This document shows, piece by piece, positions 33,670 through 44,517 of a stretch of DNA of 64,000 nucleotides. Below the pieces are notes generated by a model. It worked only from the letters and a program-made list of their open reading frames with translations. It had not been told where the DNA came from and did not search any database. The position numbers and the translations under genes were made by a program. Origin of the DNA: Amorphophallus konjac (lineage: Eukaryota; Streptophyta; Magnoliopsida; Alismatales; Araceae); the NCBI GenBank assembly GCA_022559845.1, contig CM040124.1, positions 65,743,491 to 65,807,490 on the forward strand, given 5' to 3'. Position 1 is the first letter of the stretch, and each line of letters starts with the position of its first letter.

Positions 33670-34210
33670 TCATTGTGCATAGTCCATGAGCAAGTCTATA
33701 CATTCACTGTGCAGTCCATGAGCAAGTCTATAAAGTCGTTGTGCATAGTCCATGCATTCTCTTCAAGTCTGCACATTCTCTGCTGTCTATGCATCGGTCA
33801 AGTCTGTACATAGCTGCAGGCCACAAATATGTACATCCCATGTTCTTCATGCATTCACATAGTCTGTACATCATTTTACGTCATGCATACTTTGATTCCA
33901 TGTCTACACACTCTGCTGATATGTTTGTGCATCATGATAACAGTCTATACACTGTCTTGTTGCGAGCATAAAAGGTCTGTACATACCTTGCATGCCTGAT
34001 CATTTATGTTTGTTGTGCATCTCCTTCAAGTTAAAGTCTGAACATTCGTCAGTGAAGACTGTACACACTTCAGTGCATATGTGCATCTCCTTCAAGATAA
34101 AGTCTGTACACTCTTTATCTTTAAGTCTATACATTCTATTGCATATGCATCTTTAATACTAAGTCTACACACCGCGGTCTTGAGTTACCCAGCAAGTCTG
34201 TACATCTCTC
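33670..34210 (+). repeat. AGTCTRTACA motif array, right block
   Basis: About 14 further copies after the nested solo LTR (for example AGTCTATACA at 33692 and AGTCTGTACA at 33799, 33858, 34100 and 34195), with more decayed forms. It ends about 140 bp upstream of the TATA box. Confidence 0.75.
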
Positions 34211-34266
34211 TGATAATTCTCTTATGACTGTTTGACAAGTATATCCTCTGAGGAGAAAGATGTCTG

Positions 34267-34307
34267 GGCACGTGATCCGAGGTTGGCACCTGGCACGTGA
34301 TCCGAGG
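34267..34307 (+). promoter_or_regulatory. Direct repeat of a G-box
   Basis: GGCACGTGATCCGAGG occurs at 34267-34282 and again at 34292-34307. CACGTG is the plant G-box bound by bZIP/bHLH factors. The pair lies about 45-85 bp upstream of the TATA box. Confidence 0.55.
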
Positions 34308-34350
34308 ACAAAGAGGGCACAAGCCCTGCACACGCCCTAGCTGTTGCTGA

Positions 34351-34358
34351 TATAAATA
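34351..34358 (+). promoter_or_regulatory. TATA box of family D LTR
   Basis: TATAAATA, followed by a purine-rich leader (34375-34600). Confidence 0.6.
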
Positions 34359-34755
34359 CGAAGCTTCCTCCATCAGAAGAAGAGAGATCGAAAAAGGGGA
34401 GAGTGATCGTGCAGAGGAGATCGAGCAGAGAGGCAGAGAGTAGCAGAAGAAAGAAAAGAAGAAGAAGAGAAAAGCAAAGAGGCAGAGTGTGAAAGCTTAA
34501 GAAGAAAAAGAGAAAAGAGAGCTTGCAGGAAGAAAGAGGCAGAGAGTCGAAGAGGAAGAGAGAAAGAGAAAGATACAGAGCTCGAGGAGAGAAAAGAAGC
34601 TTCATCTGAAGATTAGTTCCTACTGGACCGTGGATCAAATCCAGGCCAGTCAGCTCCTGCGAGAGCCACATTGTGATTTCATTTCCAGCTTTCTGATCAC
34701 TGTATTTTCATTTATTATTTTTTCTTTTACACTTCCTTGGCTTTGTTCTTCCGAT

Positions 34756-35226
34756 CCTCTGGTTTGAGGTCGAGTTCCCTCTGGTTTAGAGGAAGAGAGA
34801 CTTGCATCTCTGGTTGCCAGTGACTAGGTGTCACTGGTGGTTCCCTCTGGGTTTCAGAGGAAGGGAGTCTCTGACTCCGAGTTTGCAGGTAGTGGTTGCT
34901 ACCTGTGGGTTCCCTCCTGATCTGGAGGAAGAGAGACTTCGGTCTCTGGTTTGCTAGTGACTGTGAGTCACTAGTGGTTTCCCTCCGGTTTGGAGGAAGA
35001 GAGGATTGGTCCTCCGGTTGCAAGCGGCTGGGTGTAGCTTGTGGGTCCCCTCCTGGGTGGAGGAAGAGAGAACTCGATCTCTAGTTTGCTAGTGACTGTA
35101 TGTCACTAGTGGTTCCCTCCGGTTTGGAGGAAGAGGGGAGGTTGTTCCCCTGGTCAAGCTGTTTGGCAGCACTTGTTTGCAGACTGAGTCTGCGGTTCTA
35201 GCTTGTGCTAGTGGAAGTCTCACTCC
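34756..35226 (+). repeat. 68-bp tandem repeat of paired hairpins
   Basis: About six diverged units with a ~68-bp period. Each holds three stems: CCTCY/RGAGG, a GAGA/TCTC-type stem, and a longer one. The longer stem is CCAGTGAC/GTCACTGG (34817-34837), CAGGTAG/CTACCTG (34886-34905), CTAGTGAC/GTCACTAG (34954-34974), CAAGC/GCTTG (~35021-35041) and CTAGTGAC/GTCACTAG (35089-35109). Stem sequences differ between units while pairing is kept. More hairpins follow (GCAGAC/GTCTGC, CTAGC/GCTAG). Confidence 0.75.
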
Positions 35227-35276
35227 AGTTTGGAGTGAGGGGTGGACGTAGGTCTGTGGACCGAACCACCTAAAAA
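35219..35276 (+). promoter_or_regulatory. Conserved LTR hairpin motif, copy 3 (family D)
   Basis: CTCACTCC-AGTTT-GGAGTGAG, then GGTGG-ACGTA-GGTC-TGTG-GACC-GAA-CCACC. All stems are perfect. The inner stem GGTC/GACC replaces the GGAT/ATCC of family A. Confidence 0.7.
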
Positions 35277-35516
35277 TCCTGGTGTTCTATGGTTTGCTTT
35301 GGCGTTCTATTCCATATCTTCTACCACCCTTCGCAGGATGGTTCATGAGCGCTATATGTTTGATGGTTGTCTCACTTGACTCGTTTGTCAGCCTACATCG
35401 TTTGGGTTTTTATATTTCCGCAATATTTTGACTCTGATTATTTTAATTTGGGCAATTTCGAAGAGGGATACATTCACCCCCCCCTCTGTATCCATCGCAC
35501 CGATCCTATCACATTT

Positions 35517-37276
35517 GAGTCATTATTGGAGTGTTTCATGTCGTACACTCTGGGGGAGCTCTTATTTCATAAGTGCATCTATTTAGGGGGAGTTGCACTG
35601 TTATGTATTCATGATATTTTCGTATACATGCTGACTCAAATTCTCACACTTCATGCACAAAATGTGAAAATGAGTGTTAATGATAAGGATATATGAATTT
35701 CTTTTCAACGCTCTCGAGATGTTAAACTTGTTGCATGTATGTTGAAGAGACAGTTGAAGAAAAAGCTGCCTACCCATCCTTGTTGAAAAATATGAAATGA
35801 AAATGAAAGATAGAGCAATGCTCGGTCTCATTGAGTAAACTAGGCACATGTCACCTGAGACGTGATGTGATTCATATCTGAAAAGTGATGACTAGTATCT
35901 CTGTTCAAAATTAGGTGAAATGGTTCAGTATTCTGAGTAACTGGAGATTCTGGCATGAGCTCCATACGTCTACTCGCGTAAGAAGGAATTATTTGAACCT
36001 GATCACTCTTGAAAAAATTCTTACTATCATGTGATATTGGTTGAGTTGAAAAACGTTGGTGAAAACTTATTGTGGTAGAGCGTAGCCTCCAATACGCTGT
36101 TCTCAAAATTGAAGTGCAGTCTGTAAAATATCTCCTTGTGTTAATCTGAAAATCAGAATATCCATATTACAACTATTATTTTTCATGTTACTCACTTACA
36201 CATCTGGAAATTTGATTCATTATGTATTCAGAAAATTGATTGACTACTTTAGCAATTGCATGAATCTCCTATATGATTGTACAATCTCACATGTGCTACA
36301 CATGTGCATTCCTGTTAACATGACTCTCTTGCATCTTTCTTATACCCATTCCCTTCTTATATATGTATGGAGGAGATTGCATGTATGTTTATATGTAACT
36401 GTTTGATTGCATTGTGTGCACTTCATGAGTCATCATCTGCATATACATAGCTTCATGCATTTAAACAGAAAATGTAAAAATCAGAAAATCAACAAAACTC
36501 CAAAATTTTGGACTTCAATTCCTTTACTCTTGCTATGGGGTATTTGCCTTCATTTTGCATCATGGCAACCAAACTTTGTGACCCCCACATAGGAATAATC
36601 AACATGGTCTTTGAACTCATCTTTTGCCCTAGTCGATTTTCATGTAATTATATGCTTGCTTTGAGTTTCATGCATTTCAAACTAAAATACAAAAATCAAA
36701 ATTTTGAAAATCAAATAAAATCCTTTTGATATGCCCTCCTGCTCTTATTTGTTTTGAAAATCTGACATGGGATCTAGATCTTGTATGCTATCATGCTGAA
36801 CACCTCATCCTGTGAACATCTTCCTCCACTGGTTCATATCCTTGAGGCCAATCACCACCTTCAATTTGTATCAATATATGCTTGACTGTATTTACTTTGG
36901 ATGGTATCATATTGATTTGTGAGAATAATCACCAATTGGTTTCCTCTGATTGGAATCATATTGATTTGTTCGTCCATGATTTACTCTTGCTTCTTCTGAT
37001 TTGATAAGATGGGCTATTGCTGTTTCAAAGGGAGTTAAGCTTGCTCTTCCTTATTTGGCTTCTTCCAGCTCGCTTGATACTGTTGTTGTGGGAGATAGAT
37101 TTGCATTATCCCGCTTTTTGATTATGTCAAAGGGGGAGAAAAATTGATGATTGTGTGACAAGGGGAGATGAATATATGTGCCATTCTGTTGTATCCACTC
37201 TGTTGTATCATCATTAATAAGTTATCATTAAGTTTGTCATCATCAATAAGTTTGTCATCATCAAAAAGGGGGAGAT
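35517..37276 (+). other. Family A copia internal 3' region with several polypurine tracts
   Basis: A/T-rich, no coding domain seen. Purine tracts at 35551 (TGGGGGAG), 35584 (TAGGGGGAG), 37129-37140 (AAAGGGGGAGAA), 37159-37169 and 37263-37276. The last directly abuts the 3' LTR and is the likely functional primer for plus-strand synthesis. Confidence 0.65.
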
Positions 37277-39270
37277 TGTTGAGTTATGGTTTTGATGATT
37301 GTTGTAATTGTTAAGCTATGGTTTTGATGATAACTAAACTTAATGTGTGATTACGTGATGATAACTAAACTTATGGTTGATTACACATGTTCTTGATGAT
37401 TGTGTTTATTCATCTTGTTGTTTATGCTGGTAGCATATGTTGGTTCTACAAGAGGCAAGAGGTTTCATAACCTCTTTAATGTCAACAAGCATGGTATTAA
37501 CCCTGACTATTTTGCATGCAGGATCAAAACTCATGGCAGTAACCTGGTGAACCAAACGTGTGGATAAGCACCCCCTGCTCCTCTACAATTTATTACAGGT
37601 GGTATATGTCATTTACTGTCAAACACCATTGGTAAGATTCTTACCTTGTCATAGTCATCAATCTCACCGTGGGTATTCCATATACCTCTCATTTCTAAAC
37701 TTCATTCATGATATTTGAGGTTCACAATGATAACTTGGTTTGATAACTTACAAGCTCAATCTTCAAATGCATTAGTTTCTCATTTCAATCATGGTAACCT
37801 GCTCAAATGGTCTTGATGTTTCTAATGCATAAACCAAGTGAAATAGAACCCCCAAATGTATGAAATAAACATCTACTTAAAGTCATTGTTATTTGGATGT
37901 AGTTCATTGGGCTAACACTTCAACTTTGCAGGACTAGGTCATTCCGGTCAACCAGAATTGCCAAACGTGAAAAGTCTCATACTGCAGAACTGGCGGTCGA
38001 CCGCCCCAGGTCGACCAAAAGTTCCAGGGATCAAATTTCTACAGGGTTTCGTAGTAGCGGTCGACCGCCAGCTTCCACAAGTCGACTGCCAGCCCCGAGC
38101 CAACAAAAGTTGACTTTGTTTTCCACTTCGAGAAGAGCCTCTTCCATTGTAATTATTTAATCCCAAAGACACCCAATCACCCACAAAACGTGGATCTGGT
38201 CTGGGGGATGTCTATGGACCATTCCAAGTCTATAAAATACACACAAGAGGGTTAGAAACCCTAACTATCCAAGAGATCAAAGGGGAGATCAAGGGAGAGA
38301 GCTATCAATGGAAGAAGAAAGCTGCTGCAACCCTCCGTGAACAGTACTCCGTCCAGCAACTTCTTCATCCATCTTAAGGTATTCAAGCTCCATCTGAATC
38401 CAGCAACCAAAGAGGAAGAGGAGAAGCAAGCAAACATCAAGGAGATGAAGAAAGCTGTCCAAGGAAGAAGAAGCTGTACTATAGCCGAGAACAGTACCTC
38501 GTGGAAGATCTCTTCATCCCTACACAAGCCTTTCAAGCTCCATTCAAAGCCATTCAAGTGAATTAGGAAGCATCGTTCCAAGCTCTACATCATACACTCT
38601 GTGGAAGCCAAATCAGAAGTCTTCTAATCTGTGCTTCATTGTTTTTGTGTGTTGGGCTTTATATTTGTGTTCTTTATAATCTGGAAACATTTGTGTGTGT
38701 GTGGATCAAGTTAGATCCGTGGTCCTGTGTGGTCGTGGTGTTCTATTCGTGTGTGCATAGGTCTTCTTAGATCTACGTGTGTGTGTGGATTTATCCAGAT
38801 CTTGTGTTTGTGTGTGTGGAGTGCTGCACTTGTGGCATCGGGTGTTTGTTTTGTTGATCCGCTTGTTGGATCGTGTTGGAGACTTCGTCGCCATGTGTGT
38901 GTGTGTATTGGGGCACGTCTCCGTGTGTGTGGGCCGGCGTCGTCCTGCGTGTGTGTTTGGAGCGTTGTCTCCGTTTGGGGATTTATCCCCGAGTGAAGCC
39001 TCACCGGGTTTGGTGAGGGGTGGACGTAGGATTGCCGTTGTTGCATCTGAACCACCTTAAAAACCGCTCTGCATTGTTTGTTGTTTGTGTGGTTTGATTA
39101 TTTTCGTTGTATGGTCGTGTGGGAATGGAAAGATTGAGATAATTGGTTAATTAGTTTTCAATTGCTAATTATTGTTTATCACATATTTTGTAAAAAGCCA
39201 AAAGTTTTCTTTAAATTTGTTATCACCCAATTCACCCCCCTCTTGGGTGTCATTGATCGCGGGACTTCTA
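37277..39270 (+). repeat. Family A copia 3' LTR
   Basis: TGTTGAGTTATGG...GGGACTTCTA, colinear with 24139-26204 but with fewer tandem units at the start, a shorter GT run, and scattered substitutions. The terminal CA is altered to TA. TATA box 38231-38238, telo-box 38256-38264. Confidence 0.87.
39000..39062 (+). promoter_or_regulatory. Conserved LTR hairpin motif, copy 4 (family A 3' LTR)
   Basis: CTCACC/GGTGAG perfect; GGTGG/CCACC perfect; inner stem GGAT/ATCT, which keeps pairing as G-U in RNA. Confidence 0.65.
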
Positions 39271-39426
39271 CCATTAAATGTGGCTGTCCTAGTGCATGGG
39301 GGCTCGAGCGTGATGATGATGCACCCACATCGGTTCAGGTGCTCCATCCTTGGAGTTTGAAACGTCACGGCAATTCTTCTTAGGGCCGCTTGGGCCTATA
39401 AGTATCTTATATGCTTGCGCCTTACA
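39271..39426 (-). repeat. Tat 3' LTR, right fragment
   Basis: Resumes at CCATTAAATGTGG after the copia insertion and aligns with 49495-49618. I place the end at TTACA (39426) because a pyrimidine run TTTCCTCC follows, i.e. a minus-strand polypurine tract. The exact end is uncertain. Confidence 0.6.
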
Positions 39427-41970
39427 TTTCCTCCATTTAGGGCTTTTCCCTTCATCGTGTCTGCAAGTCCAGGGGGGATTCATGTGCCGGGGGAGCAGCC
39501 AGAGGGAGCGAAAGATCTCAGAGGCCTTTGTGGAGTTAGCAGAGATTACTGCGGAGGCAATCCGTCAACTTCCCCTCTTGCCAACTCGTCTGATTCTGGT
39601 ACCCCTTATTCTTCTCCCCATTCTTCCATGGCGAAACATGATGTCGAGGTCGAAATTCAAGAGTTCGAGCAAGGGGTGGGAGGCTCAGGGCCCGCACCTA
39701 GCTATCATCTCTGCAGTGAACTGACTGAGTCTGAGGTGAAGGAGCTCGAGGTCCGCTTTACGTTACTGTGGCGGTACTTCTTCTCCCCGGCCAGACCTCA
39801 TGAGTCTTGCTTGGATACTCAATCGGGCCTTTTCTACACCTTCCTTTTGGCTTGGAAGTGCGGCTTCCGTCTTCCTCTCCACCGCTTCATTGCCAAGTTG
39901 CTACCCTCTAGATCCCGTCCAGTTGGTTTCCAACTCCTATACATTCATTTTTTCCTTCATCGCTCTCTATAGCTCGTGCGGTCTCGCCACATCTTTAGAC
40001 CTTTTCCACACCTTTTTCGAGCTAAAGGAGCACACCCACGCCGAGAAGGGTTTCTTTTACCTTCAGGCGAGGAGGGGGAGGAGTTATGTGACCCTCTCCC
40101 CTCAGGATTCTTTGCACAAGGGGTGGAAAACTCAATTCTTCTGGGTAGGATTCACCATGGATGCTACTAGTTGGAATTTTCTTGACAAGCTGAACTTCCA
40201 GCCTGTATTCCCTACGAAGCATCCAGTGATCTCCTCGGAGCTGGAGGAGGAAATTAAAATTCTTCAAGATAATCGCCGGTCGACCGTAGAGCTGATGACT
40301 TCAGCAAACATTGAGGACTTTCCCCGCCGCACACTGCCTCCCAAGGGTAAGGATCTTAGGGCTCCACTTTGTGTATCCCTTTTCTGGTTGGTTGAGCCTC
40401 CGCTGATGGCATGCCTTTTGGTGGGCAGAAATGAGACGCGGTGATGATGGGGAACGATCGTCAAAGCAGGAGGTCATCGAGCAAGTGGAGGTGATAACCT
40501 CGGGGGCACCTCGAGTCCTCGAGGGTCCTTCCTATGCGTGAGATAAGGGCAAACGGGTCGCTCGGGGAGATGTCCCGGAGCGACGGGGGTCCAAGCGTAA
40601 GGACTCCGAGGAGTGGCTAATGCTAGCTTCGATGAAGGCTTTGACCACCGAGAAGGGTAGGGGGAAGAAAACAAAGATTCCTCCTCTGACCGAGGAGTAT
40701 CCAGCCCAGGGTGCCCGTCACCCGGGCTCTTCGATCTCCGAGCCGGAGTTGCCTGTTTCGGTCGAGGGAGCCACTTCCGAGCCTGCGGGAGTGCGTGGGG
40801 AGGAGGTCGGTTCAGAAATCCAGATCAAGGCCGGTGTTGTAGCCCTGAGTCTGGGGGTGTTCAAGGGAGGCATCCCGGCACCGACCCCTCCCAGGGGGGA
40901 TTCCACCAGGCGGTGGGGGTGATCCGCCCCCAAGGCTTCCCTGTATAGTCGCTGCCGAGCTCTGGCCCCTTCGTCCTTCCGGGATGAATTCTGACACTCC
41001 CCCTCCCACGCTCCTGGAGAGACTCATGGAGGGGGGGTTGTTCATGGCTCAGCTAGGGGCTGAGTTAGCAGATTAATTGGCGCGGTTGGAGTGCAAGGAG
41101 AGGGCCCAGGCCCGAGCTCGCACTGAGTCCGACCGAAGGGTTGGACAGTTAACCTCTGAGCACGAGGTTTACCAACGGGAAATGGTCTCACTTCGCTCTC
41201 GGGACCGGGCGAGCCAAGAGGAATCTCAATCGATGTCCGTGAAACTATCCCAAGCTCGATATACGGTCGAGCTTAAGGGCAAGCTACTGGAGGAGGAGCG
41301 TCAGGCCCATGCGGCAAGTTCAGGATGGTGGACGGTCGAGCGAGAGGAGCTCGGGAGTCACGTTCGGGAGGCCGAGCGGGCCAAGAGGGAGCTCGAAGTG
41401 ACACGGGCCGAGGCCAAGTCAAAGCCGACCGAGGCCGAAACGAAGATAGTCATGCTTAAGGAGAAGGAAGAAAGAGTCGGAGTGGAGGCGATCGAGTGAT
41501 ATCAAGGCTCGGAGGAATATCACGAAGCCTTAAAGAAGTCCACCTTCACTTATTATGAGTCGGGTTATCGGCGGGGGCAGCGGAAGGGTTTTTCTCAAGG
41601 CTTTAGGTGGGTAGTCAATCAGGCCCAGAAGTAGGTCCTCGATGAGCTTGTCTTTAACCCCAGACAAAGCTACGACTCGGGCGAAGAAGGTTCAACTTCT
41701 CCTTCATCGACGTCGAGCGGTGGAGGGGGGAGTGAGGATGCTTCTGCTTCCGCAGAAGAGAGATCACCAACTCTGGTGGCCTCGGGAGAGCGCACGGTCG
41801 AGGTAGTTCCCACACAAGTGGGGTCAGTGCCTGAGTCAACTGTCACCGATGGGACCGGGGGTGAATCACCCTTAATTGCAGGAACGGAGCCCAACGCTGT
41901 GGGTCTCTCGACCATCGAGCCTCAATGGGGGTCACAAACCTCTCATCCTTCTCCTATTTCCATAGATTAG
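39427..41970 (+). pseudogene. Antisense extra ORF of the Tat element (gypsy 'Transposase_28'-like)
   Basis: Plus strand, opposite to gag-pol. The first part reads ELTESEVKELEVRF, then GFRLPLHRF and KGFFYLQARRG, resembling the 'putative gypsy type transposon' family annotated in many plant genomes. A frame change near 39900 splits it. A likely intron follows at 40347-40428 (GTAAGG...GGGCAG). Downstream is a Glu/Arg-rich coiled coil (41077-41499), then YESGYRRGQRKGF and a Ser/Gly/acidic tail. Extra antisense ORFs between pol and the 3' LTR are established for Tat-lineage elements; their function is unknown. Confidence 0.62.
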
Positions 41971-43157
41971 GTTTGGCTTGTACTTGCTTCATTGGCCCCC
42001 TTTTTTTTTCATTTTAAGGGGGCCATCTGGAAACTTTCCATGTACTTTTTAAAAAAAAAAATATAATGGCAATAGTGTTCAGAGCGTACTTAAATGCTAC
42101 TTACCTCCTTTGACCGAGTTTGATTTTTTGTATTCGTGGACGTCGACATATCATATATCTTGCACAATTTTCCTGCCAAAAAATCAGATCACGTGCCGAT
42201 CGGGCGAATCGTTGGTGCTGATCTGGCGTCATTCCATCTTACGATGCTTTGAATGGCCTGCCCATTCACATATTCCCGTAAAAAGATTTTGGTGACAGGG
42301 AGGCGTAACTGCTCCTCGGGGATGATGTCTGCCTTCTACTTGAAGTCCCTTCACATCTTTTCAAGGGGAGGGTCAATTAAGGCAAAGGTCTCCCCCTTCA
42401 GCCTATAAAAGGTTTCGAAGGGTGCCTCCTCCTTTTCACGCTGCATAAGGGCCTTCATTGTGTTCCCCATCTCTTCCTCCTACTTTGGTGAAGCGACCGT
42501 CTTGCCGTCCTCTGGTGAAGCATGGAGGCCGACGTTGAAGACGAAGGCTTTAGCGGTTGTCGGGGCACTTGGGCTACTTTGGTGTGGAAGAATGGAAGAC
42601 GGCTGGGCGGACAGTGTGGAAGAATGGAGGACGTGTGACGAGGCGTTCCTCTATGACTTCCGGGCTGCCACCCACACATGGAAGGGGATGGCTCGAGAAG
42701 GGAAGGCATTCAACACCATCCGCCTATCTTTCTCCCTTTCCTCTCCTCCCCTCCCACTCCCTATACCCCAAGGGAGTGTTCAAATCTTTCTCTCCCTTCT
42801 GTTCTTCTTCTCTTCTTCCTACTCCTTCTCGCCCGCCCCCCTTTTTTTGTTTTCTACCAAGTTGGTGGTCGGGCAGACCACTCTGTGTTTTATTTACTGA
42901 TACCATCTCTTCCAGCCTACCCGAGCAGATTAGGTCGGCTGCCCTATTATCCGAGCCAGTTTCCACATTGGGTGGAGTCAGTGGCTCGGTTTGAAGCTTC
43001 CAACTACGTCCGCATCGAGCTCTCAGCTTATGTTGTATCAAATTTTCTTTTTGTGCGCATTGTACTGGCTACGGCCTATCTGACGTACAAAAAATTTTAA
43101 TGCAATAAAAATGGGAGTTGCTATCTTCATTAATTTCTTACATGTACGGATAGGCTC
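41971..43157. other. Region between antisense ORF and integrase
   Basis: Contains T and A homopolymer runs (42000-42062) and a pyrimidine-rich stretch (42720-42850). Several short overlapping ORFs on both strands at 42455-43100 show no domain. Convergent 3' ends of the antisense ORF and of pol are expected here. Confidence 0.5.
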
Positions 43158-44330
43158 AGAAATAGAACTTTTGTAATGTTGTAGCGTTCTAAGTCCGAGG
43201 GATTGGTGTTCCTTCGATGGTAGATAACCGATACGCTCCTTTCCCGAGCGTCTCGACCACTCGGTAGGGGCCTTCCCAGTGAGGGGCTAACTTCCCCACA
43301 ACCTCCAGTGGTCGAGAGGCTTCGACCTTTCTCAGAATGAAATCTCCCGGTTGGAACTGTCTATTTCAGACCCGAGCGTTGTAGTAGCGAGCCATGCGAT
43401 GCTGGTACTCCATTGCTCGAATCTGTGCAATCTCGCATAGCTCATCTGCCAGGTCTAAGTTTTCTAGTAACTTTTTCCCGTTTGGCTCGGGTGAGAAGTT
43501 GATAACTCGAAGAGAAGGGCTACCGATCTCTAGTGGAATCACAACCTCGGTACCATATACCAGTTGGAACTAGGTTTAACCAGTGGCAGCTCTTGGAGTG
43601 GTTCGGTACGACCACAGTACGCTAGGCAGTTCCTCGAGCCAATTACCCTTAGCTTTCCCAAGCCTGGTTTTGATGCCTTTGCGGATAGTTTGGTTGGCAT
43701 TTTCGACCAGTCCGTTAGCCTGAGGGTGGGCTACCGAGATAAAGTGATTATGAATGTGTAGGTCGGTGGACTTATTCTTAAAATAAGCACAGTTAAATTG
43801 ACGACTGTTATCGCTCACGATTACTAGGGGGATGCCAAAGCGATAGACGATCGACTTCCAAATGAAACTCCAGATTACTATTTCAGTTATCTTGGCGGTG
43901 ACTTCATCCTCGATCCACTTGGAGAAATAGTCGATGGCGACAATGAAAAACTTCTTCTAAGCTTGGGCCGTGGGAAACGAGCCTAGGATATCGATTCCCC
44001 ACCGAGCGAAGGGGCAAGGCTCGGTTTGGGGCACGAGTTTCAAGGCTGGCTGGTGGACTAAATGGCCAAACCGTTGACACCGATCGCATGTCCGAATGTA
44101 TGTCGAGTAGTCGCGGTAGAGGGTGGGCCACCAGTAGCCTCTTCGCAACAGGATCCTTGCAATCGACCGCCCCCCTTGGTGCGCGCCACAGATGCCTTCA
44201 TGCACCTCCTCGATTGCTCGGTGAACTTCCAGAGCGTCAAGGCACTTGAGAAGGGGGCCAGCATAAGATCTTATAAAAAGGGTTTCATCCAGGAGGATGA
44301 AATGTCAAGCATGATACTTTAGTCTTCTAG
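43158..44330 (-). pseudogene. Tat integrase
   Basis: Minus strand. The zinc-binding N-terminus reads HEGICGAHQGG and then CDRCQRF. The catalytic core has GIDILGSFP (first Asp), SDNSRQF (second Asp region), and SVAHPQANGLVENANQTI followed by LWSYRTTPR. The C-terminus reads HWEGPYRVVETLGKGAYRL and ends near 43158. No chromodomain is seen, as expected for Tat. Broken by stops and frame changes. Confidence 0.78.
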
Positions 44331-44517
44331 CTTCCCGAGGGTCGGTGGGCTCTCGGGAGTCACGGAGCCAAGCTACATATGAAGTCCTCCAGTCGTCAGA
44401 TGGTGCTTGCAAAACGGCCACGAGCTCGGTTTCCATGCTCGGTCATTCTAATTCCTCGAGAACTGATCTGGTCCCTTCTGGGCTGATAGAGGTGGCCAAG
44501 CGAGAGAAAGCATCCGC

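Larger units (their letters stand above)
30235..35511 (+). mobile_element. Solo LTR of copia family D
   Basis: TGTTGTGCCCCTATG...CCTATCA flanked by perfect CATTT duplications (30230-30234 and 35512-35516). Without the nested solo LTR it is about 3.0 kb. It contains a long U3 with the AGTCTRTACA array, two G-boxes, a TATA box at 34351, a purine-rich leader, the 68-bp hairpin repeats and the conserved hairpin motif. The start resembles LTR F (TGTTGTGCCCCTGTG). No internal region is present, so it formed by LTR-LTR recombination. Confidence 0.83.
24139..39270 (+). mobile_element. Non-autonomous SIRE/Maximus-like copia element (family A)
   Basis: LTRs 24139-26204 and 37277-39270, Met-tRNA primer site, a broken gag and a final polypurine tract. 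It sits inside the Tat 3' LTR with CCAT on both sides (24135-24138 and 39271-39274). The empty site GGGGCCATTAAATG survives in the other Tat LTR near 49495. After removal of the solo LTR nested at 30235-35511, the internal region is about 5.8 kb. The only pol trace I see is a 36-codon RT relic at 28892, so it cannot move by itself. Confidence 0.87.

Noticed and set aside
30400..34210. CRISPR-like array
   Set aside because: The repeat is only ~10 bp, spacing is irregular, variants are frequent, and the context is a plant LTR.
34211..34230. Start of the family D LTR placed just after the motif array
   Set aside because: No target duplication fits there. Placing the start at 30235 gives perfect CATTT duplications and a TGTTGTGCCCC start like that of LTR F.
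42455..43100. Cluster of overlapping ORFs between the antisense ORF and integrase
   Set aside because: Three plus frames and two minus frames are open at once over a pyrimidine-rich tract; no domain or codon signal.
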